A stretch of 64,000 nt of DNA from Ignavibacteriota bacterium (GTDB lineage: Bacteria; Bacteroidota; Ignavibacteria; UBA10030). The position numbers were made by a program, and so were the translations under genes. The DNA lies in NCBI GenBank assembly GCA_022616555.1, contig JAKEEG010000075.1, forward strand, positions 61,327-125,326, in the 5' to 3' direction. A model generated the notes under the pieces. The model did no database searches, had not been told where the DNA came from, and was given only the letters and a program-made list of their open reading frames with translations. Shown here in pieces: positions 18,146 through 26,236 of the stretch; the stretch's first letter is position 1, and every line of letters starts with the position of its first letter.

Positions 18146-19198
18146 GTGCACCCTATCCTTTCTGACAAACGAAAGCTCGCGATTTATCTTCTCGCGTGGC
18201 TCATCATCGGGATCCTGCTGGCAACACTCCTCGTGGCGGTGGGTGATGTCAACTGGATTCCGGCGTTCATCCTTACGCTGCCGATGGCGTTGGTGTACGC
18301 CTTCATCTGCCTCTCAAGCTGGTACCTGTGCCGGGCGTTTCCACTTGCAAAGACCGACTTTCTCAAACTCTCCCTCATTTATCTTATCAGTGGATCGCTT
18401 GAGAGCTCCTTGTGGGTGCTGCTCGGGCAGGGATGGCTTTGGTTGTTTCAACACGCATCCCCGCATCCCGCTTTGGATAATGTTATCATTGACAGTCGGT
18501 TGTTTTTCGGTATAGGACTCGTACTGTATCTTCTTGTTGTTGCTATTCTTTATTTAATTGTAGCTTTGGAGGAAACGAGGAAAATTGAAGAGCGCTCATT
18601 TCAACTCCGTCTCCTCGCACAGGAAGCGGAGCTTCGCGCTCTGCGCGCGCAAATCGACCCGCATTTCCTGTTCAACAGCTTGAATTCTATCAGTGCGCTG
18701 ACAACGAAGAGCCCTGAAGCGGCGCGGAACATGACTGTCCTGCTAGCGGATTTTTTCAGAAAAAGCCTGAAACTCGGCGCGCAGGAGTCGATTTCGCTTA
18801 GTCAGGAAATAGAGCTCGCTTTGGGCTTCTTGCAAATCGAGCAAGTGCGATTTGGAGAGAGACTCAAAGTCGAGCAACATATTGATGAATCTGCGCTCCC
18901 CTGCCTCGTCCCACCTCTCATCCTCCAACCTATCGTCGAAAATGCCGTGAACCACGGCATCAAGCATCTCATCGAGGGGGGCACAATACGGCTGCACACC
19001 GAACTCAACGGAAGCCGGCTTTCAATCGTTGTCGAAAATCCATGCGACCCTGACCGTTCCCGAACTACTAGCAGCGGACTCGGTCTAGCAAACATACGAA
19101 ATAGGTTGCAGACGTCATTTCAGAAAGACGCTCGTCTTGATGTGTCGGAACACAACGGCATGTTTCGCGCCGAGCTGGCATTGCCGGCTAATGAGTAA
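18146..19198 (+). CDS. LytS/YehU-type sensor histidine kinase
   Basis: A 350-residue kinase starting with GTG 11 bp after the LiaF-like gene. Four TM helices occupy residues ~10-145, with no large sensor domain. The His_kinase family box LRAQIDPHFLFNSLNSI gives phospho-acceptor H173, followed by a HATPase with PPLILQPIVENAVNHGIKH and SGLGLANIRNRL. This class signals to LytTR regulators, and one follows 17 bp downstream. With no sensor domain of its own, it may depend on the two LiaF-like proteins for input. Confidence 0.92.
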   Translation: MHPILSDKRKLAIYLLAWLIIGILLATLLVAVGDVNWIPAFILTLPMALVYAFICLSSWYLCRAFPLAKTDFLKLSLIYLISGSLESSLWVLLGQGWLWLFQHASPHPALDNVIIDSRLFFGIGLVLYLLVVAILYLIVALEETRKIEERSFQLRLLAQEAELRALRAQIDPHFLFNSLNSISALTTKSPEAARNMTVLLADFFRKSLKLGAQESISLSQEIELALGFLQIEQVRFGERLKVEQHIDESALPCLVPPLILQPIVENAVNHGIKHLIEGGTIRLHTELNGSRLSIVVENPCDPDRSRTTSSGLGLANIRNRLQTSFQKDARLDVSEHNGMFRAELALPANE

Positions 19199-19215
19199 AA
19201 GCGAGATCAAAGTTT

Positions 19216-19974
19216 ATGAAATCCAAGGTAAGTACACAACCACTAAAAGCAATTATTGTCGATGACGAAACGTTGGCGCGTGATGTTGTGCGCGAGCATC
19301 TCAACGCACATGCTCACATTACTGTGCTTGCCGAGTGCAGTAACGGCTTTGAAGCCGTAAAAGCTGTATCAGAGCTCAAACCCGATTTGTTGTTTCTCGA
19401 CATCCAAATGCCGAAGCTCAGCGGGTTTGAGGTGCTGGAATTGCTCGACCACGAGTGCGCCGTCATCTTCGTAACGGCGCATGATGAATTTGCTCTCAAG
19501 GCGTTCGACGTCCACGCCGTGGATTATCTGTTGAAGCCCTTTAATAAAGAGCGCTTTGACAAAGCGATTGAGCTTGCGATGAAACGGGCAAACCGAAAGC
19601 CGCCATTACCCCGTACAGAGCTTGCCGCAAGCGCCCGACCGACTGGCAAACCACTCGAACGCATCCTCGTGCGTGAAGGCTCAAAAGTTCACGTAATCCC
19701 CGTTGAGCACATCGACTACATTGAAGCGCAAGACGACTACGTCTGTATCCGCTCAGATGGCAAATCTCATCTTAAACAACAGCGTTTGACAGAGCTGGAA
19801 ATATCGCTCGATGCGAAACGCTTTGTCCGCATCCACCGCTCATACATACTCAATATCGACCGGCTGGCGAAGATCGAGCTGTACGCCAAAGACAGCCGCG
19901 TCGCTATCCTCAATGACGGCACAAAACTCAACGTCAGCCGCTCTGGTTACGACAAGCTGAAAACGTTGTTATAG
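19216..19974 (+). CDS. LytTR-family response regulator
   Basis: A 252-residue DNA-binding protein. The receiver domain (~12-125) has DDE, phospho-acceptor D62 in LLFLDIQMPKLSG, the conserved T in FVTAHD and K in LLKPF. A LytTR domain (~150-250) follows: RILVREGSKVHVIPVEHIDYIEAQDDY and RFVRIHRSYILNIDRL. It pairs with the upstream kinase and probably controls this operon among other targets. No clear LytTR-type direct repeats were recognised upstream of 17054. Confidence 0.93.
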   Translation: MKSKVSTQPLKAIIVDDETLARDVVREHLNAHAHITVLAECSNGFEAVKAVSELKPDLLFLDIQMPKLSGFEVLELLDHECAVIFVTAHDEFALKAFDVHAVDYLLKPFNKERFDKAIELAMKRANRKPPLPRTELAASARPTGKPLERILVREGSKVHVIPVEHIDYIEAQDDYVCIRSDGKSHLKQQRLTELEISLDAKRFVRIHRSYILNIDRLAKIELYAKDSRVAILNDGTKLNVSRSGYDKLKTLL

Positions 19975-19998
19975 AGAAACCCTTCCCAATAATATTCT

Positions 19999-20080
19999 GT
20001 CATTGCGAGCGTTTTTCAGCAATGCAATCTCGTTTTATTCATTGGCGAGCTTGCTTCGGCATAGATCGCCTCGCAATGAC
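19999..20080. repeat. Dispersed palindromic repeat A, copy 1
   Basis: An 82-bp element with inverted ends: GTCATTGCGAG at the left and CTCGCAATGAC at the right (19999-20080), with inner GCAATCTCG and TTGCTTCGGCA. A close copy lies at 53075-53158 in the same orientation. It resembles mobile non-coding palindromes (MITE-like) seen in many bacterial genomes. It fills the gap between the LytTR regulator and the amidohydrolase. Confidence 0.85.
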
Positions 20081-20161
20081 GAATTATTGAGGTTTGATTT
20101 TGTGTAGTTCGACAGTTATACTGTCGAACCTTGTCGAACCAAAAACTCCGAGGAGCCCGCA

Positions 20162-21427
20162 ATGAAAAAACTGTTCGCCGCATTTCTCAGCCTTGCCGTA
20201 TCCCTGCCACTCGCAGCCCAAGTTACGGCAATTAAAGCCGGCAAAATGGTCGACCCCAAGTCAAGGTCTGTGCTTTCAAACCAAATCATTCTTGTCGAAG
20301 ACGGAAAAATAAAATCGGTTGGAACCAACATCGCTATTCCCGATAATGCCACAGTCGTCGACCTCTCTCATTACACAGTGCTGCCGGGACTCATCGACTG
20401 TCACACACATGTGCTCTTACAGCCGGAGGACGAGGGCGCAGTTCCGCCGGTGATTACCAAATCACAGGCGTTCCGTACAGTGCAAGCAGTCGCCGCCGCG
20501 AAGAAAGATCTCGAGGCCGGCTTCACGACCATGCGCGACGTTGATAGCGAAGGCGCAGGCTTTGCGGACGTCGCTGTTCGCGACGGTATTAACAAGGGCA
20601 TCATCCCGGGCCCGCGCTTACTTGTTTCCACCTACGCGCTGACAATCACCGGCGGACATATGAATCTCAGCGGGATGAACCCTGATCTCAACCTGCCCGA
20701 CCCCGCCGCCATCACCAACACGCGCGAGGAAATGGTGAATGAAGTCCGCCGCGAAGTCAAATACGGAGCCGATTGGATTAAGCTCTACGCGACAGGAACA
20801 TTACGGCATGTCAACCCTCTAACGCTTGAATCTCTCAGCCAAGTTTCAGTTGAAGACATTCAAGCCGTTGTTAACGAAGCAAAGCGCTGGGGCAAAGACG
20901 TTGCCGCTCACGCATACGGAGGCGATGGAGCAAAAAATTCCATCATCGGCGGCGTGAGATCCATCGAACACGGCATGCTCATGGACGATGCAACGATCCA
21001 ACTACTCGTGAAACATGGAACGTACTGGTGTCCAACGCTAAGCGTGTACTTTCCACATGATCAAACCGAGCTTAACGACTTCCGCAAACGGATCATCCAA
21101 AGTCATAAGGAGGTGTTCCAGAAAGCGATGAAAGCTGGGGTGAAGATCGCCTTTGGCACTGACGTCGGCGCGTTCGAGCATGGGGCTGGCGCACAGGAAT
21201 TTCTTCGCATGGTCGAATATGGTATGAAGCCCATCGACGCCATCCGCTCGGCAACTGTAACCGCGTCCGAATTGCTCCGCATGGAACATCAGCTAGGCAC
21301 CGTCGAAGCGGGCAAGTTAGCGGACATCATTGCCGTGGAAGGTGATCCTGTCACCGACATCAATGCCCTGACAAAAGTTGCCTTTGTGATGAAAGAAGGA
21401 ACTATTCATAAAAATTTCACAAAATAG
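20162..21427 (+). CDS. Exported amidohydrolase (imidazolonepropionase-like family)
   Basis: A 421-residue metal-dependent hydrolase with GAGGAG before ATG 20162 and a signal peptide ending near LPLAAQ. Metal ligands appear in DCHTHVLL (H81, H83), a lysine region GADWIKLYATG, AHAYGG, IEHGM and FGTDVGAFEHG, the usual order of the amidohydrolase barrel. Close relatives are Xaa-Pro and Xaa-Lys/Arg dipeptidases and secreted deacylases, so it probably cleaves an amide in the periplasm. The exact substrate is not deducible. Confidence 0.9.
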   Translation: MKKLFAAFLSLAVSLPLAAQVTAIKAGKMVDPKSRSVLSNQIILVEDGKIKSVGTNIAIPDNATVVDLSHYTVLPGLIDCHTHVLLQPEDEGAVPPVITKSQAFRTVQAVAAAKKDLEAGFTTMRDVDSEGAGFADVAVRDGINKGIIPGPRLLVSTYALTITGGHMNLSGMNPDLNLPDPAAITNTREEMVNEVRREVKYGADWIKLYATGTLRHVNPLTLESLSQVSVEDIQAVVNEAKRWGKDVAAHAYGGDGAKNSIIGGVRSIEHGMLMDDATIQLLVKHGTYWCPTLSVYFPHDQTELNDFRKRIIQSHKEVFQKAMKAGVKIAFGTDVGAFEHGAGAQEFLRMVEYGMKPIDAIRSATVTASELLRMEHQLGTVEAGKLADIIAVEGDPVTDINALTKVAFVMKEGTIHKNFTK

Positions 21428-21494
21428 CACCTGAAATTCATCGGTTCAAACCTTTTCCTCGTCGCCGGAATCTTATCCATGAGGGATTCCGGCG

Positions 21495-22082
21495 ATGTTT
21501 ATTGATGCAAGACCACTTACAACCGACACACAGGAGATTCTCCTGGAAAGCACCGAACGGACAAATCTGACGCCAGCCGTGCTCCTCGCTCAGAGTGGCA
21601 ACCGGGAGGCGTTTGAGCAGATCTACCGCGAACACGTCGGCAGAGTGTACGCCGTTTGCATCAGAATTTGCGGCGACCGCGTCCGAGCTGAGGAACTGAC
21701 GCAGGACGTGTTCGTGCGAACATGGCAGATGCTGCCCACGTTCCGCGGTGAGAGCGCGTTCTCCTCGTGGCTTCACCGCCTCGCGGTAAACGTCGTGCTC
21801 GTCGATTATCGGGCACAACGAAGGCGCACCTCTCGCGTGTACACCGCCGAAAACCTTGAGCAGTACGACAGTCCGGAGACTGCATCAGCGCCCGGAGATG
21901 CCATCGACCTTGAAGATGCTGTACGACAATTGCCTCCGCAAGCGCGCGCGATTTTTATTTTACACGATATTGAAGGCTACAAACATGAAGAAATTGCCGA
22001 ACAACTTGAGCTTGCCGTTGGAACCTGCAAAGCCCAGCTCCACCGGGCGCGCAAGCTCTTGAAGGAGGTGCTGGAACCATGA
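21495..22082 (+). CDS. ECF-type RNA polymerase sigma factor
   Basis: A 195-residue sigma-70 family protein. Region 2 (~30-100) reads FEQIYREHVGRVYAVCIRICGD...AEELTQDVFVRTWQML and region 4 (~125-185) reads LPPQARAIFILHDIEGYKHEEIAEQLELAVGTCKAQLHRARKLL. It overlaps the anti-sigma gene by ATGA, so the two are co-translated. A stem of CGCCGGAATC / GATTCCGGCG lies just before the ATG and could hide the ribosome site, or be the end of the upstream transcript. Confidence 0.93.
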   Translation: MFIDARPLTTDTQEILLESTERTNLTPAVLLAQSGNREAFEQIYREHVGRVYAVCIRICGDRVRAEELTQDVFVRTWQMLPTFRGESAFSSWLHRLAVNVVLVDYRAQRRRTSRVYTAENLEQYDSPETASAPGDAIDLEDAVRQLPPQARAIFILHDIEGYKHEEIAEQLELAVGTCKAQLHRARKLLKEVLEP

Positions 22083-23191
22083 ACTGCAACGACGTACAAC
22101 AATTGCTCAGCGAATATCTCGACGGCAACCTCCCCACCCAACAGCGGGAGGCTGTTCTCGCACATATAGCACAATGCCAAACGTGTAATGCCGAGCTCCG
22201 CAAGTATCAAGCCTTGCTCGTACAAACAACACGTTTGCCAAAAGCAATTACACCATCCCGCGACCTATGGAATGGTATAGCAAACAGAATCGACCAAACC
22301 GAGCAAATGCAGCACTCGAATATCATTCACCGCGAGAGCAAGACATTCTGGCGCAATCGTGTTCTTGCCATCGCAGCGACTGTACTCGTGATGGTTGGAA
22401 CATTTTGGATCGCCACGCGGTCATCCGTAGACGCATGGAATGTCGCCAGCCTAAGCGGTTCGATTAGCGTTGGCTCATCACAAGTGACTTCGGAAGGCAA
22501 GCTCCGCGTCGGTGAAGTACTTCAAACCGACGCGACCTCTCGCGCCCGCGTGGAAGTCGGTCTCATCGGCCATGTCGATGTGGAACCGAACTCCCGCCTG
22601 CGTCTCATCGACGCCAGCTTAACAGACCACCGGCTTACGCTCGATCGCGGCACGATCCAGGCAACCATCTGGGCTCCGCCACGATTGTTTTTTGTCGAGA
22701 CGCCTTCGGCGTTGGCTGTCGACCTTGGCTGCGCGTACACTCTGCACGTCGATAGCGCAGGTTCGAGTACTCTCGAAGTTACTTCCGGCTGGGTGGCATT
22801 GGAGTTCGGTGGGCGCGAGTCCATCGTGCCTGCGGGCAATGTTTGTGCAACTCGTCCGGGCTTCGGTCCCGGCACACCGCACCGGGAAGACGCTTCGGGA
22901 ACGTTCAAGCATGCACTCACGACGTACGATTTCGAAGGCGGAGGTGCAGACGCGCTTCATACCGTCCTCGCCAATTCACGAAATATGGATTCCATTACGC
23001 TCTGGCATTTACTGTTCCGCGAGACAGGTGAGCAACGCGCGGCGGTATACGACCGTCTCGCAGAGCTTGTCCCTGCTCCCGAAGGCGTCACTCGCGAAGG
23101 CACACTCAGTGGCGATCGAGAAATGATCAAAGCGTGGCAGAAACACTTGAACCTCGGCGTCAAGCCATGGTGGAAGTTCTGGCAAATGTAG
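22079..23191 (+). CDS. Anti-sigma factor: zinc-finger domain plus TM plus FecR-like domain
   Basis: A 370-residue inner-membrane protein. The cytoplasmic ZAS-type zinc finger (CNDVQQLLSEYLDGN, then HIAQCQTC) would hold the sigma factor. One TM helix (~98-116, LAIAATVLVMVGTFWIA) leads to a periplasmic FecR-like beta domain (~125-270: LSGSISVG, TDATSRARVEVG, DRGTIQATIWAPP, FFVETPSALAVDLG). The last 100 residues are helical. FecR proteins usually sense a TonB-dependent receptor, but none is adjacent and the sigma factor is not of the FecI operon type, so the signal is unknown. The ATGA overlap with the sigma gene supports pairing. Confidence 0.88.
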   Translation: MNCNDVQQLLSEYLDGNLPTQQREAVLAHIAQCQTCNAELRKYQALLVQTTRLPKAITPSRDLWNGIANRIDQTEQMQHSNIIHRESKTFWRNRVLAIAATVLVMVGTFWIATRSSVDAWNVASLSGSISVGSSQVTSEGKLRVGEVLQTDATSRARVEVGLIGHVDVEPNSRLRLIDASLTDHRLTLDRGTIQATIWAPPRLFFVETPSALAVDLGCAYTLHVDSAGSSTLEVTSGWVALEFGGRESIVPAGNVCATRPGFGPGTPHREDASGTFKHALTTYDFEGGGADALHTVLANSRNMDSITLWHLLFRETGEQRAAVYDRLAELVPAPEGVTREGTLSGDREMIKAWQKHLNLGVKPWWKFWQM

Positions 23192-23228
23192 GGTTGTTTG
23201 ACAATCGATACATCAACGGAGTGATCCC

Positions 23229-23600
23229 ATGAAAAACAATCGAATCGCCTTTACCATCACGCTTATCAATCTTGTTGTGTTGAGTGTCATGCTCTTTCAG
23301 GGCAGTTCGAGTACGATGAAACCCGGACAAGTCGTGCGTGCCCGGTTGTTTGAAGTCGTAGATGAGAAGGGAACTGTGCGTGCGCAGATCAAAGTTGAAT
23401 CCAACCCCGACGCCGTCGTTCTCCGCCTGCGCGATGCAAATGGGAATGTGCGCGTCAAGCTTGGCGCAGATTCGGATGGTTCGGGGATGGTGCTCGCGAA
23501 CGGTTCAACCGAACCGGGTGTACATATCCTTTCAAAAGATGATAATGTCAAACTCGCGTTAACGGATAAAAACGGGCGTCAGCGCCTCATCACGCCGTAA
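23229..23600 (+). CDS. Small exported or membrane-anchored protein of unknown function
   Basis: A 123-residue protein with GGAGTGA upstream. Residues ~7-25 form one hydrophobic segment; the rest is beta-rich with three similar units: VVDEKGTVRAQI, RLRDANGNVRVKLG and ALTDKNGRQRLI. The repeated D-x-(K/N)-G-x-x-R pattern suggests a short beta-repeat or turn structure. It follows the anti-sigma gene by 37 bp and may be part of its operon or regulon. I do not recognise a family. Confidence 0.7.
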   Translation: MKNNRIAFTITLINLVVLSVMLFQGSSSTMKPGQVVRARLFEVVDEKGTVRAQIKVESNPDAVVLRLRDANGNVRVKLGADSDGSGMVLANGSTEPGVHILSKDDNVKLALTDKNGRQRLITP

Positions 23601-23698
23601 CAACCGAAGCAATAACGTTGAAACGCGCTTGCGTACTTCTGCGTAGACAGGTATATTGTTTGCATTGTCATCATGTTCGAATTCGAAAGGAGCCTCCC

Positions 23699-24208
23699 AT
23701 GAATCGCGAACACCGCCTGCTCATCGCTGCCTTGTTTCTATGTATCGTGTCAAGTTCCAGTCTTGCCCAAACAAGCAAAACGTTTGTTGTTCCGACCGTC
23801 GTTACCGCCCATTATGATGCAAGCGAACCGGAATCTCACGGCGTGATTACAGTATCATCCGACGAGAAGCTCAAAGTAGAAGTCCGCGATCTGGCTAGAA
23901 ATGCCGAGTACACTGTCTCGTTACTTGATGAACGCACCGGAAAGCGAAACGATCTAGGCGCGTTAACTACCGACCGGCGTGGATACGCGCTGAAAGAATT
24001 TTCCGTCGCGGGGATGCTTAACACGTTCAATGCGGTGCTCATTCTCAGCGGGGAAGACGTCATCCAATACGCACAACTTCGCGAAGTATCGCACGGCTGT
24101 ATCTGCAAACATAGCGGCGGCAGCATTGTGACGACGAAGCTCGATCAAGAGTGCTACGAATGCCCATGCGGCGTCAAGTATGAAGTTTGCTGCAGAATGA
24201 AAAAATAA
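23699..24208 (+). CDS. Exported protein of unknown function with a cysteine-rich tail
   Basis: A 169-residue protein. AAAGGAGCC before ATG 23699 and a signal peptide ending near SSSLAQ favour this start over one at 23618. The body is predicted mostly beta. The C-terminal 45 residues hold eight cysteines and two histidines (HGCICKHSGG, CYECPCG, VCCRMKK), a pattern that could bind metal or form disulfides. It may belong to the ECF sigma operon. No family recognised. Confidence 0.7.
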   Translation: MNREHRLLIAALFLCIVSSSSLAQTSKTFVVPTVVTAHYDASEPESHGVITVSSDEKLKVEVRDLARNAEYTVSLLDERTGKRNDLGALTTDRRGYALKEFSVAGMLNTFNAVLILSGEDVIQYAQLREVSHGCICKHSGGSIVTTKLDQECYECPCGVKYEVCCRMKK

Positions 24209-24477
24209 ATCCAGCTTGCTGTCACCTCTCTCCTTGCTTTTCCTTCGACACTTGTGTACCTTTGTTTTCGTAAGAAACCACGCGAAAGCGTGAATTGTAG
24301 AAACTACATCGGGATCCTTACCTGCTATGAAATCATGTTCCCGAGCGCATAACAAAGGCTTATCTTTCGAGAGAAAACGCATCAACTCCAGCACCCTTCC
24401 TCTTCTCGATTGGCAAAGTATTTGTGCTTTATTGAACGACAGGCAACGTTCAAAAATCACAACATGTATGGCAGGCG

Positions 24478-25461
24478 ATGACCGCCACTCCGCACACACG
24501 ACCAATGGCTGAACTCACCCCCCGCGACGATAACCGAAAACGTGTCAGCGAAATCCTGAAGCGCGTCGACCAGCTCATCAAATCGAAAGAGTACGAGCAG
24601 GCGCAACGCGAAACCGAACGCGCGAAGGAAATCGACCCGCGGAATGTGTACATCAGCGCATACCAAGAGCGCCTTGTGACATTGATTGAACAAGCAAAAA
24701 AGGACCGCGAGCAACAAGAGATACGCAAAAAAGAAGAGGAGGAGACGCGCAAGAGACTAGAAGAAGAGCGCAAGAAAGAAGAGGCTGTCCGTCAACAAAA
24801 ACTAGCCGAAGAACGCGCGCGCCAGGAGGAGGAGCAGCGCAAGAAGAAGATCGAAGAGGAAGCCCTCCGAAAAAAAATCGAAGAAGAACGCAAGAAGAAA
24901 ATCGAAGAAGACATCCTCAGAAAAAAAGTAGAAGAAGAACTCCGCTCGAAGGAGAATCTCCGCTCGAAAAAAGAGGAGGAAGAAATCCGGCGGCGCCTTG
25001 AGGAAGCGAGGCGAAGAACTTCTCCCGCAAAATCAAAACATCATACGGAGGCAGACGGTGCAAAGGTGTTCATTATCGACGACGATGAAAAATTACTCAA
25101 TATCCTTGAAAGTACAATTTCAGAAGAAGGGTACACCGTCTTTGCATTTTCTACCTCAGACGACGCCTACCAGGCCTTGAAAGACGCAACGCCCGATTTG
25201 ATCCTCTCCGACATCAACCTCGAAACGTCGACAATGGGTGGCTTTAGCTTCTATGAAAAAGTAAGAGAGCTGGACCACTTGCAGGAAGTTCCGTTTGTAT
25301 TCCTGAGCGGGCTCTCGGATGAAGTGCTTGTCCGCACCGGCAAAGAATTGGGTGTCGATGATTACGTCACGAAGCCTTTTTCGGAAAAACATCTGCTCGC
25401 CGTCGTCAAAGGAAAAATCAAACGCTACCAGCAATTGAAAGCACGCCGCGAAAAGTCCTGA
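24478..25461 (+). CDS. Coiled-coil protein with C-terminal receiver domain
   Basis: A 327-residue soluble protein. Residues ~15-65 look like a TPR-type helical pair, ~75-180 are an almost uninterrupted K/E/R-rich coiled coil with repeated R-K-K-x-E-E units, and ~195-320 are a receiver domain (FIIDDDEKLL, phospho-acceptor D245 in LILSDINLE, K in YVTKPF). It has no output domain, so it may act by phosphorylation-dependent assembly or binding. ATG 24505 is an alternative start. Its 3' end overlaps the convergent glycosyltransferase by 44 bp, which is unusual. Confidence 0.85.
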   Translation: MTATPHTRPMAELTPRDDNRKRVSEILKRVDQLIKSKEYEQAQRETERAKEIDPRNVYISAYQERLVTLIEQAKKDREQQEIRKKEEEETRKRLEEERKKEEAVRQQKLAEERARQEEEQRKKKIEEEALRKKIEEERKKKIEEDILRKKVEEELRSKENLRSKKEEEEIRRRLEEARRRTSPAKSKHHTEADGAKVFIIDDDEKLLNILESTISEEGYTVFAFSTSDDAYQALKDATPDLILSDINLETSTMGGFSFYEKVRELDHLQEVPFVFLSGLSDEVLVRTGKELGVDDYVTKPFSEKHLLAVVKGKIKRYQQLKARREKS

Positions 25462-26131
25462 TCGCCTCCTCGCCCCCTTGTTCATACAAATCGCATAAAC
25501 GGTTGTCCGTATCCAGATGATAGCGGTACGTTGGTTTGCTCACTCTCGCTATCTTCATCCCACGCTTTCGTAAGCGTGTTACGAGGTCAAAGTCTTCGGC
25601 AAACGCAACATTCCGAAACCCTCCCAACTTTTTGAAGAATCCCGCAGTCGCGAAAAACGTCGCGCTCGCGTAGCATTTGTCCAGATGAATTTTTTTGCCG
25701 ACGTGCCGTGCATCGGGGACGTACTGTTTCTCCTCGGGACCGACATACTCTATGCCTCCGTGCCAAAGCGCAACAGATTTCCTACTCTGCGACAGTTCGA
25801 CTCGATGCGCGAGGTGATCTTCCCGATACTCATCATCAGAATCCAGGAAAGTAATAAATTCGCCTTTCGCCAGACCGCTGCCCACATTGCGAGAACGAGC
25901 TAAACCTTTGTTGGCATGGCGGAGATACGACAAGCGCGAATCCGATTTCACCAACGGAAGAAGAATATTTTCGGTGCCGTCCGTGCTGCCGTCGTCGATG
26001 ATAATCAACTCCCAATTCCGGTACGTTTGAATCAATACCGACGCGATAGCGCGTTTCACCAGATGTGCGCGATTGTAGGTGCACAAGATGATAGAGACTA
26101 ACGGGTCTATCTTTGTACTAACAGTTTTCAT
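25418..26131 (-). CDS. Family 2 glycosyltransferase
   Basis: A 237-residue cytoplasmic enzyme of GT-A fold: SIILCTYNRAHLVKRAI, IIIDDGSTDGT, GLARSRNVG and the metal/nucleotide-binding FLDSDDE, then a GGFR(N)VAFAEDFDLVTRLRKRG segment that fits the catalytic-base region. It would move a sugar from a nucleotide donor to an unknown acceptor, probably for surface polysaccharide or glycoprotein. No other polysaccharide genes are near. Its last 44 bp overlap the 3' end of the opposite coiled-coil receiver gene. Confidence 0.9.
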   Translation of the reverse strand: MKTVSTKIDPLVSIILCTYNRAHLVKRAIASVLIQTYRNWELIIIDDGSTDGTENILLPLVKSDSRLSYLRHANKGLARSRNVGSGLAKGEFITFLDSDDEYREDHLAHRVELSQSRKSVALWHGGIEYVGPEEKQYVPDARHVGKKIHLDKCYASATFFATAGFFKKLGGFRNVAFAEDFDLVTRLRKRGMKIARVSKPTYRYHLDTDNRLCDLYEQGGEEAIRTFRGVLSIAGSV

Positions 26132-26158
26132 AAATCAAGTATCTTCACTAAACAACCA

Positions 26159-26224
26159 GCAGAGGAGCAGGGGTGCTGAGGCGAAAGGGAGAGAATGGTC
26201 TCCCCTGCCCCTCCGCTCCTCTGC
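26159..26224. repeat. Imperfect inverted repeat between glycosyltransferase and helicase fragment
   Basis: GCAGAGGAGC at 26159-26168 pairs with GCTCCTCTGC at 26215-26224; the inside is purine-rich on one side and pyrimidine-rich on the other and pairs imperfectly (GGGAGA / TCTCCC). It is probably a dispersed palindrome that may also end transcription. Confidence 0.65.
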
Positions 26225-26236
26225 ACCCCCGCCACT

